Positions 10,022 through 20,156 of a DNA stretch of 64,000 nt are shown here, piece by piece. The notes under the pieces are model-generated. The model saw only the letters and a list, made by a program, of their open reading frames with translations. It had not been told where the DNA came from and did not search any database. This DNA is from Neoarius graeffei. Its lineage: Eukaryota > Chordata > Actinopteri > Siluriformes > Ariidae. Positions within the stretch are counted from its first letter, which is position 1, and every line of letters begins with the position of its first letter. The translations under genes and the position numbers were made by a program. The stretch spans positions 3,372,542 to 3,436,541 of the forward strand of contig NC_083583.1 of the NCBI RefSeq assembly GCF_027579695.1, read 5' to 3'.

Positions 10022-11661
10022 TTTAAACTCATAGGTTAACCGACTTTAACTAGCTAATGAGGCTCGGTGGTCGGTCAAGATTTTTTTTTTAGTTTTCGCC
10101 ATCCCTAGAAGGACCGAGAGTCAGTGTAGTCGTGTTTGTAGAGAGCAGAAAGCCAAACGAACAAATCACTGATGATTCATTCAAATATTTGTTCATTCTG
10201 TTGGCTTCAACACTGTAGATTTTCACACTGCAATTACTAAATTATAGTAAATTGGCTATCGGTGTTTTTGATTGGTAGTAATCTCTATCAGTAACAGCCC
10301 TGGGGGGGAAACATCGGTCGACCCCTAACTTTTTACAAATGCTTGTAATTTTCTTTTTTGATTTATGAGGTATTATTTTATTGTTTATTATGAATGTATG
10401 AGAGCTTTTTTTTTTTTCTTGTTTATCTAATGGTTTTTGTTTTTTTAAATTCAGTGTTCTCTATCATTTAAGTTTTTTATTTTTTGGCTTTTTTTCCCCA
10501 CGTGTATATATCCTGCTGTTTATTATTATTATTCAGGGCTCGAAATTCGCGGTGGTCCGGTCGCCCGAGGCGACTTAATTTGTCATTTGGCGGGTAATTC
10601 CTGTCACTAGGCAGCCCGGCTGGCTAGTTGAAAATAAAAAATGTATATGAAGCGAAGATTCAGACTAGGGCTGTGCGATATATTGAATATACTCGATATA
10701 TCTCTGAAAATTCTGTGTGAGATGCATATAATTATTATATCGTAACTATCGAGTATTTTATGGTCATCTGCCGACTTGCGTTTGTTTCGTGTTTGTTGCG
10801 TTTGTTTAAAACCTTTTCGGGTGGTTTTCTCCCTGTCCCTTACATGAGAGGCTGCCTAAGAGTAAAAAAAAAAAAAAAAACAATGTCATGCACTTGCCAA
10901 CCAATCCCAGGCGACATATTGGTGCTGAAAGGAACTTCCGGGAAGATTTTCTAGTTTCGGTCAGTGTTGCCAGATTGGGCGGTTTTGAATTCTACTTTGC
11001 GGGCAAAAAATGGCTTGGGCCGGTTGACAAAAATTGGGCGGGTTTGACGTTAGTTCAGCGGGTTTTTATCAGATGTTTATGTAGTTTCACTCCCGCTCGA
11101 AAGCAGAGATGGGAGAGAATGTAAACACCTAAACCGAATGACGTTCTTGAATATGTGAAGGAAATCAGGAAAAACAGCTCTCTTTGGTCAACTGGGGCAA
11201 GTCAGAGACCTAGTTTACCCAGCACCCCTTAGGTATTTTAAACAACCAAAATCGAGCATTGGCGTAAATCGATCATTAACAATAAACATTAATCTCATTA
11301 AGTATTATTTAAACAAAAAAATGTCGATGTAACTGTAAGACTAATAGGAATGTGTGTAATGTAGTGCAGAAACTGAACTCATAAACTCGTAAATAAGAAT
11401 GACGCAATCCATTCTCCATTTTCTCTTCTCATGTGACATTCAGCCATGCATCGGAGCCCAACTTTTTTTTTTTAATTGAAGTATATAAAACAGGTACCAT
11501 CTAACAAATCCACAAAAATCAGGATCAGATGAAGAAAATACATGGATGTAGACAAAAATAAATTAAGCAGAATAACTAGGCCTATAAAATTAAACAAACA
11601 GGATAAATAAAAAATAAATAACCTCAGCAATGCAGATGTTAGATGTGCATCGTAGCCTAAC

Positions 11662-12262
11662 GTTAGCCTGGGCCTGCCCATCCTAAGTGTGACGCAACAC
11701 GAGGGCCTGTTGTGAGCTTAGCCTGGCCAGGCAAGCTATCTACAGCTCTTCCAAGCTCCCGAAAAATCGGGAGCCAATCAACTTTGAGCATCTCCAACGG
11801 CCCTGGGTAGAGGCGTAGAACTGCGACCGGAAGCCACAGATTGTTTACAGAATCTATGCCGGAAGCGCTTCATTCACTAGAAACATTACGAACATGGAGC
11901 AGCGTCAAGCCTTTGACACAGCAGTAGATGCTGTATTGAAAGCATTCAACGGGAAGTTCTCATTGAAAACGGAGCAAAGAGCAGCCCTGGAGGTATTTAT
12001 TGAAAGGAAGGACGTTTTCGCCTTGCTCCCGACCGGCTTCGGTAAGAGTTTAATCTACCAGTTAGCCCCGTCGCGTCACATATGTCAGAGGAAAGAGTGA
12101 TGTGATTGGTTTAAGCTTCGTCACAGCCTTTTCTGGCTTCGACCAGTAGCAAACTGAGGCATTTCAGGGAGGCGGGTCAACCACGGGCTCTGGGAAACAG
12201 TTGGGCTTAATATCTTTGCCAGACCAAATGCTCGCAGAGCTTTGAAGTCGCGTTAGCCAGAC
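11662..12262 (+). mobile_element. MITE-like insertion carrying a RecQ-like helicase start
   Basis: A 9-bp direct repeat TAGCCTAAC flanks this stretch (11653-11661 and 12263-12271). Its ends carry TTAGCCTGGC/GCCAGAC motifs like those of the element at 37183-38075, which contains a related ORF. Exact ends are less certain than for the second copy. The superfamily is not assigned. Confidence 0.5.
11894..12100 (+). pseudogene. RecQ-like helicase N-terminal fragment
   Basis: A 68-codon frame from the ATG at 11894 has a helical N-terminus and then KTEQRAALEVFIERKDVFAL. The Walker A motif LLPTGFGKS follows, then LIYQLAP. The order of Q-motif-like region, then D-V-hydrophobic-LPTG-GKS-x-x-YQ is that of RecQ-family DNA helicases. 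The frame leaves the family pattern at about codon 60 and stops, so motifs Ia-VI are missing and no ATPase can be made. The related fragment at 37391-37600 breaks at a different place. The parent is probably an autonomous DNA transposon encoding a helicase. Confidence 0.7.
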
Positions 12263-12698
12263 TAGCCTAACATAGCCTACATAATATTATGCGTGTGCGC
12301 CACCTACTGGTGCATGTAGGATTCAGAACACAGCAGATGATTGCAGAGTTATAATCTGATTCAACCACACGGAGCCGAGTACCAGACAGCAGATTCTTCA
12401 CCTCCAGCACTAACGGTCTCAGGTTGCCATTTAGTTGTTTGCATTGTTGTTCGATTTACAAATAGTATACTAGTCTTTAGCTGCATATTTTTACTTTACA
12501 AGATAGGCATCAAGTGCATTTTACATTTTGGGCAGTTTTAAGTGCGTTTTGGCAGGTTTTCAACATATTTTGGGCTGGAAAATGTCAGCAGTATCTGGCA
12601 ACACTGGTTTCGGTTTACAGCGCTGACTCAGTTCGTGCAATCGCTGGTGTTGCATAGGCTGCCGTATAAGCTCTGTCAATTTCAGCGACAAATTAAAA

Positions 12699-12851
12699 AT
12701 GGAAGCGGACGAATTGGCTCCTAAAAGAACTAGTAAGGGGTCAGTCATCTGGCATTTTTTTGGATATCGCGAGGAGGATGTGGAACAGCAAATGCCAATT
12801 TGTAAAGTGTGCAAAAAAAAGCAGTATCAAAATACTCAGGTCTTGAAATAA
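12699..12851 (+). pseudogene. BED-finger ORF, truncated hAT transposase
   Basis: A 50-codon frame from the ATG at 12699 reads a basic leader, VIWHFFGYREED and then CKVCKKKQY, the first half of a BED zinc finger. The zinc-binding histidines are missing because the frame ends at TAA 12849. It resembles the N-terminus of hAT transposases and is probably what remains of one. It is not part of copy A: the neighbouring coiled-coil exon lies beyond the element end. Confidence 0.6.
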
Positions 12852-13064
12852 ATGCACATTAGTCATGAACAATGGTAACTACTCTCTTTTGTATTTTTGA
12901 CAGAAGTAAAATTCATACATGAACAAATTTTGGCGAGTTGATTTTCTGTTTGGCGAGTTACTTTGGAAGGGAACTAGTCCGGCTGGCTGGTGGAAAAATA
13001 TATGAATTTTGATCATTATTATTATTATTATTAATGGAATTAACTTTTTTTGTCTGTGTGTCAG

Positions 13065-13320
13065 TAGGTGACTGGAGTGACGGGCGGAGGATCCTGGAGC
13101 ACGAGCTGATGGAGGAGTCGAGGCGTGTGCAGCAGCGGGAATATTTAGCGGAGCAGCGGGGAGATTTGGAGCAGCAAATCCAAGAGCTGGAAGCAGAACA
13201 GTGAGCGCTTCAGAACCAGAAACATGAACAGGAGGACGAACATTAGACTGAAGAGGGAAAAGGAGGAGCTGGAAACCATCAAGATGGAGCTCCAGAAGGA
13301 AAAGGAAGAACTCCAGAAGG
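13065..13320 (+). pseudogene. BED zinc-finger gene copy A, coiled-coil exon, broken
   Basis: Closely similar to exon 23058-23452 of copy B. A tandem acceptor (CAGTAG) precedes it, then a GDWSDGRRILE-like start and a glutamate/glutamine-rich heptad region. Lesions: TGA at 13202-13204 where copy B has CGA (arginine), which is a CpG-type change; a 2-base loss near 13243 (CATTAGACTG against CATTACAGACTG) that shifts frame; and truncation at 13320, where LINE tail sequence replaces the last 100 or more bases. In copy B this exon forms the C-terminal coiled coil and stop codon. Copy A therefore cannot make the full protein. Confidence 0.9.
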
Positions 13321-13495
13321 ATTAGATGAGAGAACTTTATTGATCCCTTTGGGCGGGTTCCCTCAGGGAAATTAAAATTCCAGTAGCATCATTACAGGAT
13401 AAACAGAGAATAGAAATAGAGAAAAACTTCTAGATAAATTAAATTAGGTATTTACATATACAAATATTGTCATGTTGTCATGAACAGTTTTGCAC
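13321..13495 (-). mobile_element. LINE 3' tail, antisense
   Basis: Contains the antisense form of a common fish LINE tail (AACTTTATTGATCCCTTTGG and GGGAAATTAAAATTCC). No coding part. It directly follows the truncated copy A exon. Confidence 0.6.
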
Positions 13496-13805
13496 TCAAG
13501 TTTCCATCAGTGAAGAGTTTATAACATCAACGAAACTGTCTTCATGTTAAAACTGTTAATGTTATAGTCATGCTGTCTGTTGTTGCCCAAATGAGGATGG
13601 GTTCCCTTTTGAGTCTGGTTCCTCTCGAGGTTTCTTCCTCATGTCGTCTGAGGGAGTTTTTCCTTGCCACCGTCGCCACAGGCTTCATCATTGGGGATAG
13701 ATTAGGGACAAAATTAGCTCATGTTTTAAGTCGTTCAAATTCTGTAAAGCTGCTTTGCGACAGTGTTTATTGTTAAAAGCGCTGTACAAATAAACTTGAC
13801 TTGAT
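13496..13805 (+). mobile_element. L2/Maui-like LINE 3' UTR
   Basis: Matches 46569-46904 over nearly its full length, including TCGAGGTTTCTTCCTCATGT, GGGAGTTTTTCCTTGCCACC and the end AATAAACTTGACTTGA. Only the 3' end was inserted. It replaced the end of the copy A coiled-coil exon and the sequence following it. Confidence 0.9.
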
Positions 13806-14250
13806 CAGAATTGATGTGTGATGGTTTATTACAGACGTGTTACTGTCGATTATTTTTGTTTTGTACTGAACCATTTGCTCATTAATGATCAGTTTCCATG
13901 GCCCCATCTTTTAGCAAAACAGCTGTAAACGAGCTGTAGTCAGTAAACCTAAAGTTAGATTTCACTAGAAAGATCTGAACAAAATTATGAATTGTATTTC
14001 CTGAATGTTGTTGCATCTAGGTTTTTTGTTGGCTTTTTTTCTTGGGGGGGGGGGGGGGCACAGTTGTCCGAGAGGAACGTGTGTGTGTGTGGGGGGGGGG
14101 TTAAATTGAGTGAGATGAGATCACTCGATGTTGGAGAAATGTTTTATGTTCATAATGTGAATTAACGTTGTCTACTTTATGCGTAAAATACGCAACTGAT
14201 AAAGCGCCATACAATTATATCTTCAAAAAAAGAAGAGATTAAATACTTTA
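13806..14250 (+). other. Duplicated 3' flank of the BED gene (copy A)
   Basis: Similar to 23803-24260 downstream of copy B, for example the shared TTTGTTTTGTACTGAACCA and CATGGCCCCATCTTTTAGC blocks. This shows the duplication unit runs past the last exon. Two G-runs at about 14045-14058 and 14091-14100, the second preceded by GT repeats, have expanded in copy A only. Confidence 0.8.
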
Positions 14251-14490
14251 TAATCAGCTTTGCCCTGGTAAAGTGGGCGCTGAGTATATACCAACCCAGA
14301 AACATCGGAGAGAATTATTTAAAAGTCAAATCGATACATTCGGCACGAATAGATCTGTGTTTGAGGGTTGAGGTCGTCTCCCAGCTCCACACTGACTGCT
14401 TTAATTTGTTTAGTGATGTGTCAAACCTGTAGATTTATCATCAGCCACAAGCCTAGATGATTCTCTGTTGCATAAATAAATCTTCATATA

Positions 14491-14908
14491 CCCTATATGG
14501 CCAAAAGTATGTGCACCCCGACGATCACACCCTGATGTGCTTGTTGTTGAACGTCTCGTTCCAGATTTATTCCCCTCTGCGGTTATATTAAGCTCCACTA
14601 ACTTTTGGGGCGTGGCTGTGAGGATTTGTGTTCGTTCAGCTCCGAGAGCATTAGTGAGGTCAGGCACTGGTGTTGGGCGAGGAGACCTGGGGTGCAGTTA
14701 ACGTTCTAGTTCATCCCAAAGAGTTGTGTTGTAGTTATGCTGGAACTGATTTGGGCCTCTTTGTTCCAGTGAAGGGAAAGTGTGTAATGTGACAGCGTAC
14801 AAAGATGTTCTGTACAACTGTGATATTCCAACTTGGTGGCAACAGCTTGGGAAAGAACAACAGATATGTGGGAAGATCAGCAGTGCACATACTTTTGGCC
14901 ATATAGTG
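14491..14908. mobile_element. Tc1/mariner-type MITE
   Basis: CCTATATGGCCAAAAGTATG near the left is matched by its complement near 14885-14907. The left flank is TA; the right one looks mutated to CA. No transposase frame. The family is common in fish. Confidence 0.85.
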
Positions 14909-15933
14909 CATCTTCAAGATCTTCAGCTTGCCTGGTAACCATCAGGTGAAGTTTAATAATGTTAATTTAAAGAAAATGCTGTGCGTTCTGTAACAGTATT
15001 TCAGAGATCTCTCTCTCCCACACACATCTTTTAACAGATTACACATTTTCATTTTTTCTCAAAATCTCATGAAACCTTGTACTGACGCAGGACTTTTTGT
15101 CAGTATTGGACTGGTGTAGAGCTACAGATGGAATTAAGTTCTCAGATTAAATTTAACCCGTTTCCTTTTAGTTTCACTGGATACACACATTATTTAATCA
15201 TTCATAACATTCTGAAGTTAATGAGGAGCCAATAGTGAGAGGGTTAAACCATTTTACATTTATAATAAGTCTTCACCCAATTCTGGGGGTATTTGTTCAG
15301 TTCAAGTCCATAATTGTTTGCAGATTGCAGCCCATATCGGGAAATACCAAAAACCCGCAGTGTGACCGACGCAAACATTTACACACACCTGTACATTTTC
15401 ATGAAGCCCAAAACCAACACATGATGGAATTCCAAGGAAGTCCAAGCTGAGCTGCTTCATCCACTTCTCCACTGGAAAGATAAAACACACATTTCAGTAA
15501 GACTCTTTTAGAATATTTTTATGAATCACTGTTCATGTAAACCAAACTAAAGTAAACATTTTCTGCTAAACATTTCAGAAACTCTATCTTTGTGTGTGCA
15601 CGCACATGTTCATCTCCAGAAAAGTGCAAAACGTGTTCCTGACAGCTCATTTGCATTTAGCGACACCCACAAAACTCCATGAAAGGTAAAGTGCACAGAC
15701 AGCTGGGAGCACAAAATAAGAGATCAGGGTAAAGACTGAAAAACAGGAGTTGGAGTTATTTTGACTCCCTTCTTTGCCAACAGTAATAATAATAATCGTT
15801 CAATTAACATTATTACTTCACTTAACACCAATTCTGTGAAGCACGACATATCATACTAGCACCACCAACCTCTGCCGGTTGTGTTTAGTTGCCATAGAAA
15901 ACGTCACACACACATAGTAAGTGCATGAACGTG
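14909..15933. other. No gene recognised
   Basis: AT-rich sequence with no convincing ORF, splice-linked exon or repeat boundary visible. Together with 14251-14490 it is the least repeat-like part of the interval between the two gene copies. Confidence 0.6.
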
Positions 15934-16249
15934 CCTTGCACAGAAAGAATACAAGCGTCGGCATGATAAGGTCTGCCTGAATCTCCACTGGCTTTTGTGC
16001 AGAAAGTATGGCTATGCCATGGAAGATAAGTGGTACCAACATACACCTGAGAAAGTGCTGGATGAGGAGGGGAAGCCCAAGATCCTTTGGGACTTTGAGT
16101 TCCAAACTGACGTGGTGGTCTTTAAGAAGGAGCAGAAGGAATGCCTGATCATTGATGTGGCGATGCCAGGTGATCATCACATTGTCACCAAACAAGGAGA
16201 TAAGATCACCAAGTACACACTACTGAATAGTGCAGCGGCCAACCCTTGA
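15934..16249 (+). pseudogene. Non-LTR retroelement C-terminal fragment
   Basis: An open plus-strand frame from about 15934 reads QKEYKRRHDKVCLNLHW, LLCRKYGYAMEDKWYQHTPE, KILWDFEFQTDVVVF and CLIIDVAMPGDHHI. This block (KWY-H-PE, ILWDF-IQTD, IIDVA-PGD) is a C-terminal module I know from animal retroelement proteins of the reverse-transcriptase type; the clade is not clear. The polymerase part is missing upstream and the frame ends at 16249. It could also be a small retroelement-derived gene piece. Confidence 0.55.
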
Positions 16250-16273
16250 AAAGCCCTCTAAAAAGAGGTGGTA

Positions 16274-17889
16274 CCCCTCCAGGCGGTAGAACAAAACGGG
16301 ACCTGTTTTATTTGAAGGGTATGGGTGTCTACTTCATGAAAAACATGATTGTACAAAATTAATATTGTAACAACATATGGATTAACCCCTTATTTGCCGG
16401 ACCATCTGCAAAATTCTGTATGGCCAAAGTTTTCTGTAATTTGAGCCTAATTCTCATTCCAACTAAGGTAAGAGTTGTGTGAGGAAGGCCTATGGCCATC
16501 TTAATTACTGCATGCTGAACAGTCCTAAGCAGCACATGGCTTCATGTACAATGAATGGAACTCTGTGTTTCTATGGGCAGCCAATGCTGGATTATGTAAT
16601 TGCTGTGGCCACCAAACCTCAGTCTGGCCACTATCCCAGGTGAAAATGTTACCGATTCTGTAACTGATAGAGTGCATTTGAGCTTTGAGGTATTAACTAA
16701 ATTCCTCTGAGTAGATCAGTAGGCCTATGCTGTTTTAGAATATGATGTTTGTGTGTCGGCAGGGCTCTTCTGCATTGACATTTGTGAGTGTGTTTCCTGT
16801 CCGAATGTCCCCCATGATCAGGAGACATTGGCAGAGATGTGAATGACATACAGCATGGCATTTTCTACATGCATCTCTACTTGACCACCCCTTGACATAA
16901 TGAGTGAACTAGATTTCAACCTGAGAATAAAAAGGGTTATAATTATTGAAAGTCATGTTTGATCGAAATGAAGGCCTATTATTTACTAGTAACTGTTCAG
17001 GGTTAACAGCACAAAAGAATCCCCAGATTTGCACAAAATATATTCTATTCGTTTTCGTGTTGTTGCACACACCATCCAAATAATGTGTGTATTGTTTCAA
17101 TACAAAAACATCAACAGGTTTTTATAGAAGAGGAAGCAGATGTTTAGTAAGATAGTGCTTTTCAAAAATATCTTATGCTAGCAAACCTAATTTCACAATC
17201 AAAGATGTCGGCAATGTTTTGTATGACCAATGACCCGATCAACCTGTATTAGCTAGGAAGGAGTTAAATTGCTTGAAAACACGTCTCAGACTACATTTGC
17301 ATCTTTGAAATAATGATTTCTCTCCTTAGTAATGTACAACTCATCCATAGAGAAAATATCGGCTTCATTTTCTCAAATTGTGATTTCAACGTTAAATCCG
17401 GGTTTATGCGCAGTCGCAAACAAAGGGTTAATTGGCAGTGTTGTACCCATTCTGAACAATTCAAACTGGTATTTTTGAATAAAAGACATTTAAAACTATA
17501 AAATGATATAAGTTTTCCCTTATTTTCCTGACAATTAATCATTTATAATTGAAATATTCAACGAACAACCTGAAAAAAACTCAAAAATATTTGGATTCTA
17601 AGGGGTTAATACACCCATAAATTGATGAAAATCAAATTAAACGCCCAGAAAGGTTGCATTAGCATATCATGGACCTAAATGATGCAGTATATTGATGCCC
17701 ACACATCAATATGTGCATTCATTGCAGAGGAAATGCCTCTGGTATAGCGATACAGAATTTTGCAGATGGTCCGGCAAATAAGGACCATATGTTGTTACAA
17801 TATTAATTTTGTACAAACGTTTTTTATGAAGTAGACACCCATACCCTTCAAATAAAACAGGTCCCGCTTTGTTCTACCGCCTGGAGGGG
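16274..17889. mobile_element. TA-flanked element with inverted repeats of about 145 bp
   Basis: CCCCTCCAGGCGGTAGAACA at 16274 is matched by its complement ending at 17889, and the similarity runs inward for roughly 145 bp to the GCAAAATTCTGTAT area. TA flanks both sides (16272-16273 and 17890-17891). The AT-rich interior has no transposase-like frame. It separates the retroelement fragment on its left from a Tc1 relic on its right. Confidence 0.8.
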
Positions 17890-17891
17890 TA

Positions 17892-18460
17892 TCCCCTTTA
17901 TTTTCAGCTCCTCGCCACTGGTCTATATTTATTCGAATCCATGCTTCCCTCAACCCGTGAAATGTGCCCTGTGCCACTGGCTGCAATACAACCCCAAAGC
18001 ATGATCGATCCACACCCATGCTTCAGACTTAGAGAGGTGTTCTTTTCCTGGAATTTGGCACCCTTTTTTCTCCAAACATACCTTTGCACATTGTGGCCAA
18101 AAAGTTCTATTTTGATTTCATCAGTCCACAGGACTTGTTTCCAAAATGCATCAGGCTTATTTAGATGTTCATTTGCAAACTTCAGAATTTTGTGGCTCGG
18201 ACGCAGGAAAGGTTTTCTTCTGATGACTCTCCCATGAAGATCATATTTGTTCAGGTGTCGCTGCATAGTAGAACAGTGCACCACCACTCCAGGGTCTGCT
18301 AAATCTTTCTGAAGGTCGTTTGCAGTCAAACAGAGGGTTTTATTTGCCTTTCTAGCAATCCAACGAGCAGTTCTTTCAGAAAGTTTTCTTCATCTTCCAG
18401 ACCTCACCTTGATCTCCGCTGTTTCTGTTAACTGCCAAACGGGAACATAATCACTTAGTT
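17892..18460 (-). pseudogene. Tc1-like transposase, truncated
   Basis: The minus strand reads the second HTH region (STMQRHLNKYDLHGRVIRRKP) and then the start of the catalytic domain: FWKQVLWTDEIKIELFG with the first aspartate, YVWRKKGAKF, and LKHGCGSIMLWGCIAASGTG. It is open over 17904-18329 and resembles standard fish Tc1 enzymes. Sequence with the second aspartate and the glutamate should follow but ends at 17891, where the TA-flanked element begins; it was not found on that element's other side. The first HTH region, upstream on the minus strand, is poorly preserved. Confidence 0.85.
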
Positions 18461-18920
18461 TCAGTCAGTAGCTTTATATCCAAATTGTTGGTGGACAGGG
18501 GTCACCGTGTGGGATTCTGTTCTTGGGTGAGGAGACAAGGCACCCAGTGACCGCACACCTTTGACGAGCCAAGTTCGTTCCTCGGGATGTTGTCGCCTCA
18601 CTCCTGGGACACGCCCAAACTGTCTGCTATTTGATGAGATGACAGTCATTGATCCTCCATAACCATCCCAAGGACGAGGTCATGGTTGATGGCTTCCCCG
18701 ACCTTGGATCATCTTTGAGGCTCTCCCTGCCACGCTGGAATTCTCTGACTCAATGTTTGACCGTGGTATACGAAGAAGCATCTTGCCTTAGTGCGTTCAC
18801 TGCATCCTCATGGCTATTGGTCTCCATGATAAACTTGAGAAAGCCAATCGTTTTGGTCTTGGCTCTACTTTCAAACTGCCTTATGACCGTTCGTGTCAAG
18901 ATGCTTTAGGTATGGCCAAT
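18460..18920 (-). pseudogene. Mariner-like transposase, heavily decayed
   Basis: Minus-strand translation shows EFQRGRESLKDDPRSGKPST, the linker between the two helix-turn-helix parts of mariner transposases. A degraded stretch follows that aligns by eye with the ISRERVHTIL region. Several stops and frame changes are present. The catalytic domain is not recognisable. It abuts the Tc1 fragment at 17892-18460 in the same orientation. Confidence 0.5.
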
Positions 18921-18959
18921 CTACAGACGCTTGAACACAGACGTTCATGCCATTCCTTG

Positions 18960-19200
18960 TCCTTGGTTTATCAAGCCTAAGTCTCGACCTGTGGTCCAAA
19001 TGACATAAAGGAACTCTTTCAAATACAACAAAGCCGTTGTAATTTAAGACGGGGTAACCTCAGACTAGTGCAACCAACATCGAACAGCAAATGGACTCTC
19101 GGATCATTTACCGATCTGGTGACTCGTACGTGGAACAATCTCCCTACAGAAGTGACACATCTTGATTTTTTTAAATCAAAAAAAGCACCATAAAGAAAAT
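18960..19200 (+). pseudogene. LINE reverse transcriptase C-terminal end
   Basis: The plus strand reads LRRGNLRLVQPTSNSKWTLG and then TRTWNNLPTEVTHLDFFKSK. This resembles the final segment of CR1/L2/jockey-type reverse transcriptases, where a WN-LP motif precedes a short F-K tail. Only this tail is present. Confidence 0.5.
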
Positions 19201-19269
19201 GAATCATAACTAGTCTAGTAGCACATTGTGCAAATGTAATATTTGTGATCAATAGAGTTAAATTGTATT

Positions 19270-19617
19270 TAGTTATAAGAAGAAAAAGAAGCCTTTATTT
19301 GTCACATGCACATTCAAGCACAGTGAAATTCATCCTCTGCATTTAACCCATCTGAAGCAGTGAACACATGCACACACACACCCAGAGCAGTGGGCAGCAA
19401 TACTACAGCGCTTGGGGAGCAGTCAGGGGTTAGGTACCTCGCTCAGGATCGCCCCGTATTAACCTAACTGCATGTCTTTGAGCACACGGAGGAAACCCAC
19501 ACAGACACGGGGAGAACATGCAAACTCCGCACAGAAAGGCCCCCATCTGCCACTGGGCTCAAACCCAGAACCTTCTTGCTGTGAGGCGACAGTGTGAACC
19601 ACTACATCACCATGCTG
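19270..19617 (-). repeat. tRNA-headed SINE, tail type B
   Basis: Reads on the minus strand: tRNA-like head at the right (AAGGTTCTGGGTTTGAGCCC and AGTGGTTCACACTG complements), shared core, then a 3' part containing CTGCTTCAGATGGGTTAAAT and a CTTTATTTGTCACATGC-complement tail. It is the same family as 837-1135. Confidence 0.8.
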
Positions 19618-19660
19618 CCTGTTATACTGATCTAACATTTACATTTTTAGATTTTTAATA

Positions 19661-20024
19661 GGCGGCACGGTGGTGTAGTGGTTAGCGCTGTCGCCTCACA
19701 GCAAGAAGGTCCTGGGTTCGAGCCCCGTGGCCGGCGAGGGCCTTTCTGTGTGGAGTTTGCATGTTCTCCCCGTGCCCGCGTGGGTTTCCTCCGGGTGCTC
19801 CGGTTTCCCCCACAGTCCAAAGACATGCAGGTTAGGTTAACTGGTGACTTGAGCGTAGGTGTGAATGTGAGTGTGAATGGTTGTCTGTGTCTATGTGTCA
19901 GCCCTGTGATGACCTGGCGACTTGTCCAGGGTGAACCCCGCCTTTCGCCCATAGTCAGCTGGGATAGGATCCAGCTCGCCTGCGACCCTGTAGAAGGATA
20001 AAGCGGCTACAGATAATGAGATGA
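19661..20024 (+). repeat. tRNA-headed SINE, tail type A, complete
   Basis: Full copy with head (GGCGGCACGGTGGTGTAGTG), core (GCATGTTCTCCCCGTG) and tail ending GATAATGAGAT. It is flanked by the 11-bp duplication GATTTTTAATA at 19650-19660 and 20025-20035. The head has RNA polymerase III A- and B-box-like elements. It is similar to the HE1/DANA group of fish SINEs. Short ORFs across it are not genes. Confidence 0.92.
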
Positions 20025-20035
20025 GATTTTTAATA

Positions 20036-20105
20036 TTATATAAAACCTTCTTGATATAATGATATATCATTAATATTGACCTATTATAGTAGTTTAAGGT
20101 TGGTT

Positions 20106-20156
<51 letters not shown>

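Larger units (their letters stand above)
6094..10107. mobile_element. hAT-type element carrying a captured host exon (Pack-type)
   Basis: The ends TAGGGATG and CATCCCTA are inverted, and GACCG/GGTTAACCG subterminal motifs occur on both sides. Flanks GAAGGGAC (6086-6093) and GAAGGACC (10108-10115) are a near-identical 8-bp pair. No hAT transposase is visible. The left 1 kb (about 6170-7150) has no gene. The interior holds a GC-richer stretch with a ryk-like first exon (8000-8180), a Harbinger MITE, a foldback repeat, a SINE fragment and two MITEs. Whether the ryk piece was captured by this hAT or entered separately cannot be settled here. Confidence 0.6.
355..10325. mobile_element. Outer hAT-like element
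   Basis: Perfect 13-bp terminal inverted repeats, GGGGTCGACCGAT at 355-367 and its complement at 10313-10325, bound the block. The flanks read TAACTA on the left and TAACTT on the right, a plausible but short and imperfect target duplication. No transposase of its own is visible, so it may be non-autonomous. It hosts a SINE (837-1135), a hAT (1243-5979) and another hAT (6094-10107). Confidence 0.55.
10962..12606. mobile_element. hAT element with CAGTGTTGCCAGAT ends
   Basis: CAGTGTTGCCAGAT at 10962 and ATCTGGCAACACTG at 12606 are inverted ends. The perfect 8-bp duplication GTTTCGGT lies at 10954-10961 and 12607-12614. No transposase is visible in the remaining interior. It hosts the helicase-bearing insertion at 11662-12262. 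Confidence 0.92.
10534..13014 (+). mobile_element. hAT-like element inserted in a TTA repeat
   Basis: It starts with CAGGGCTCGAAATTC at 10534 and ends near 13014 with GAATTTTGATC. TTA/ATT repeats lie on both sides, so no target duplication can be defined. A second hAT-type end, TAGGGCTGTGCGATAT, occurs at about 10673 without a clear partner. A BED-finger ORF is at 12699-12851. The right limit is uncertain. It lies in the copy A intron just before exon 13065-13320. Confidence 0.5.
159..13064 (+). other. Copy A intron expanded by nested transposons
   Basis: The same intron in copy B is 246 bp (22812-23057); here it is about 12.9 kb. Intron sequence matching copy B is visible at 159-295 and again near 10500-10533 and 13040-13064. 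The space between is nested hAT-type elements and their passengers, listed separately. Parts not covered by a named passenger (about 370-836, 1136-1234, 5988-6093, 10116-10312, 10332-10500) show no gene. Confidence 0.75.
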
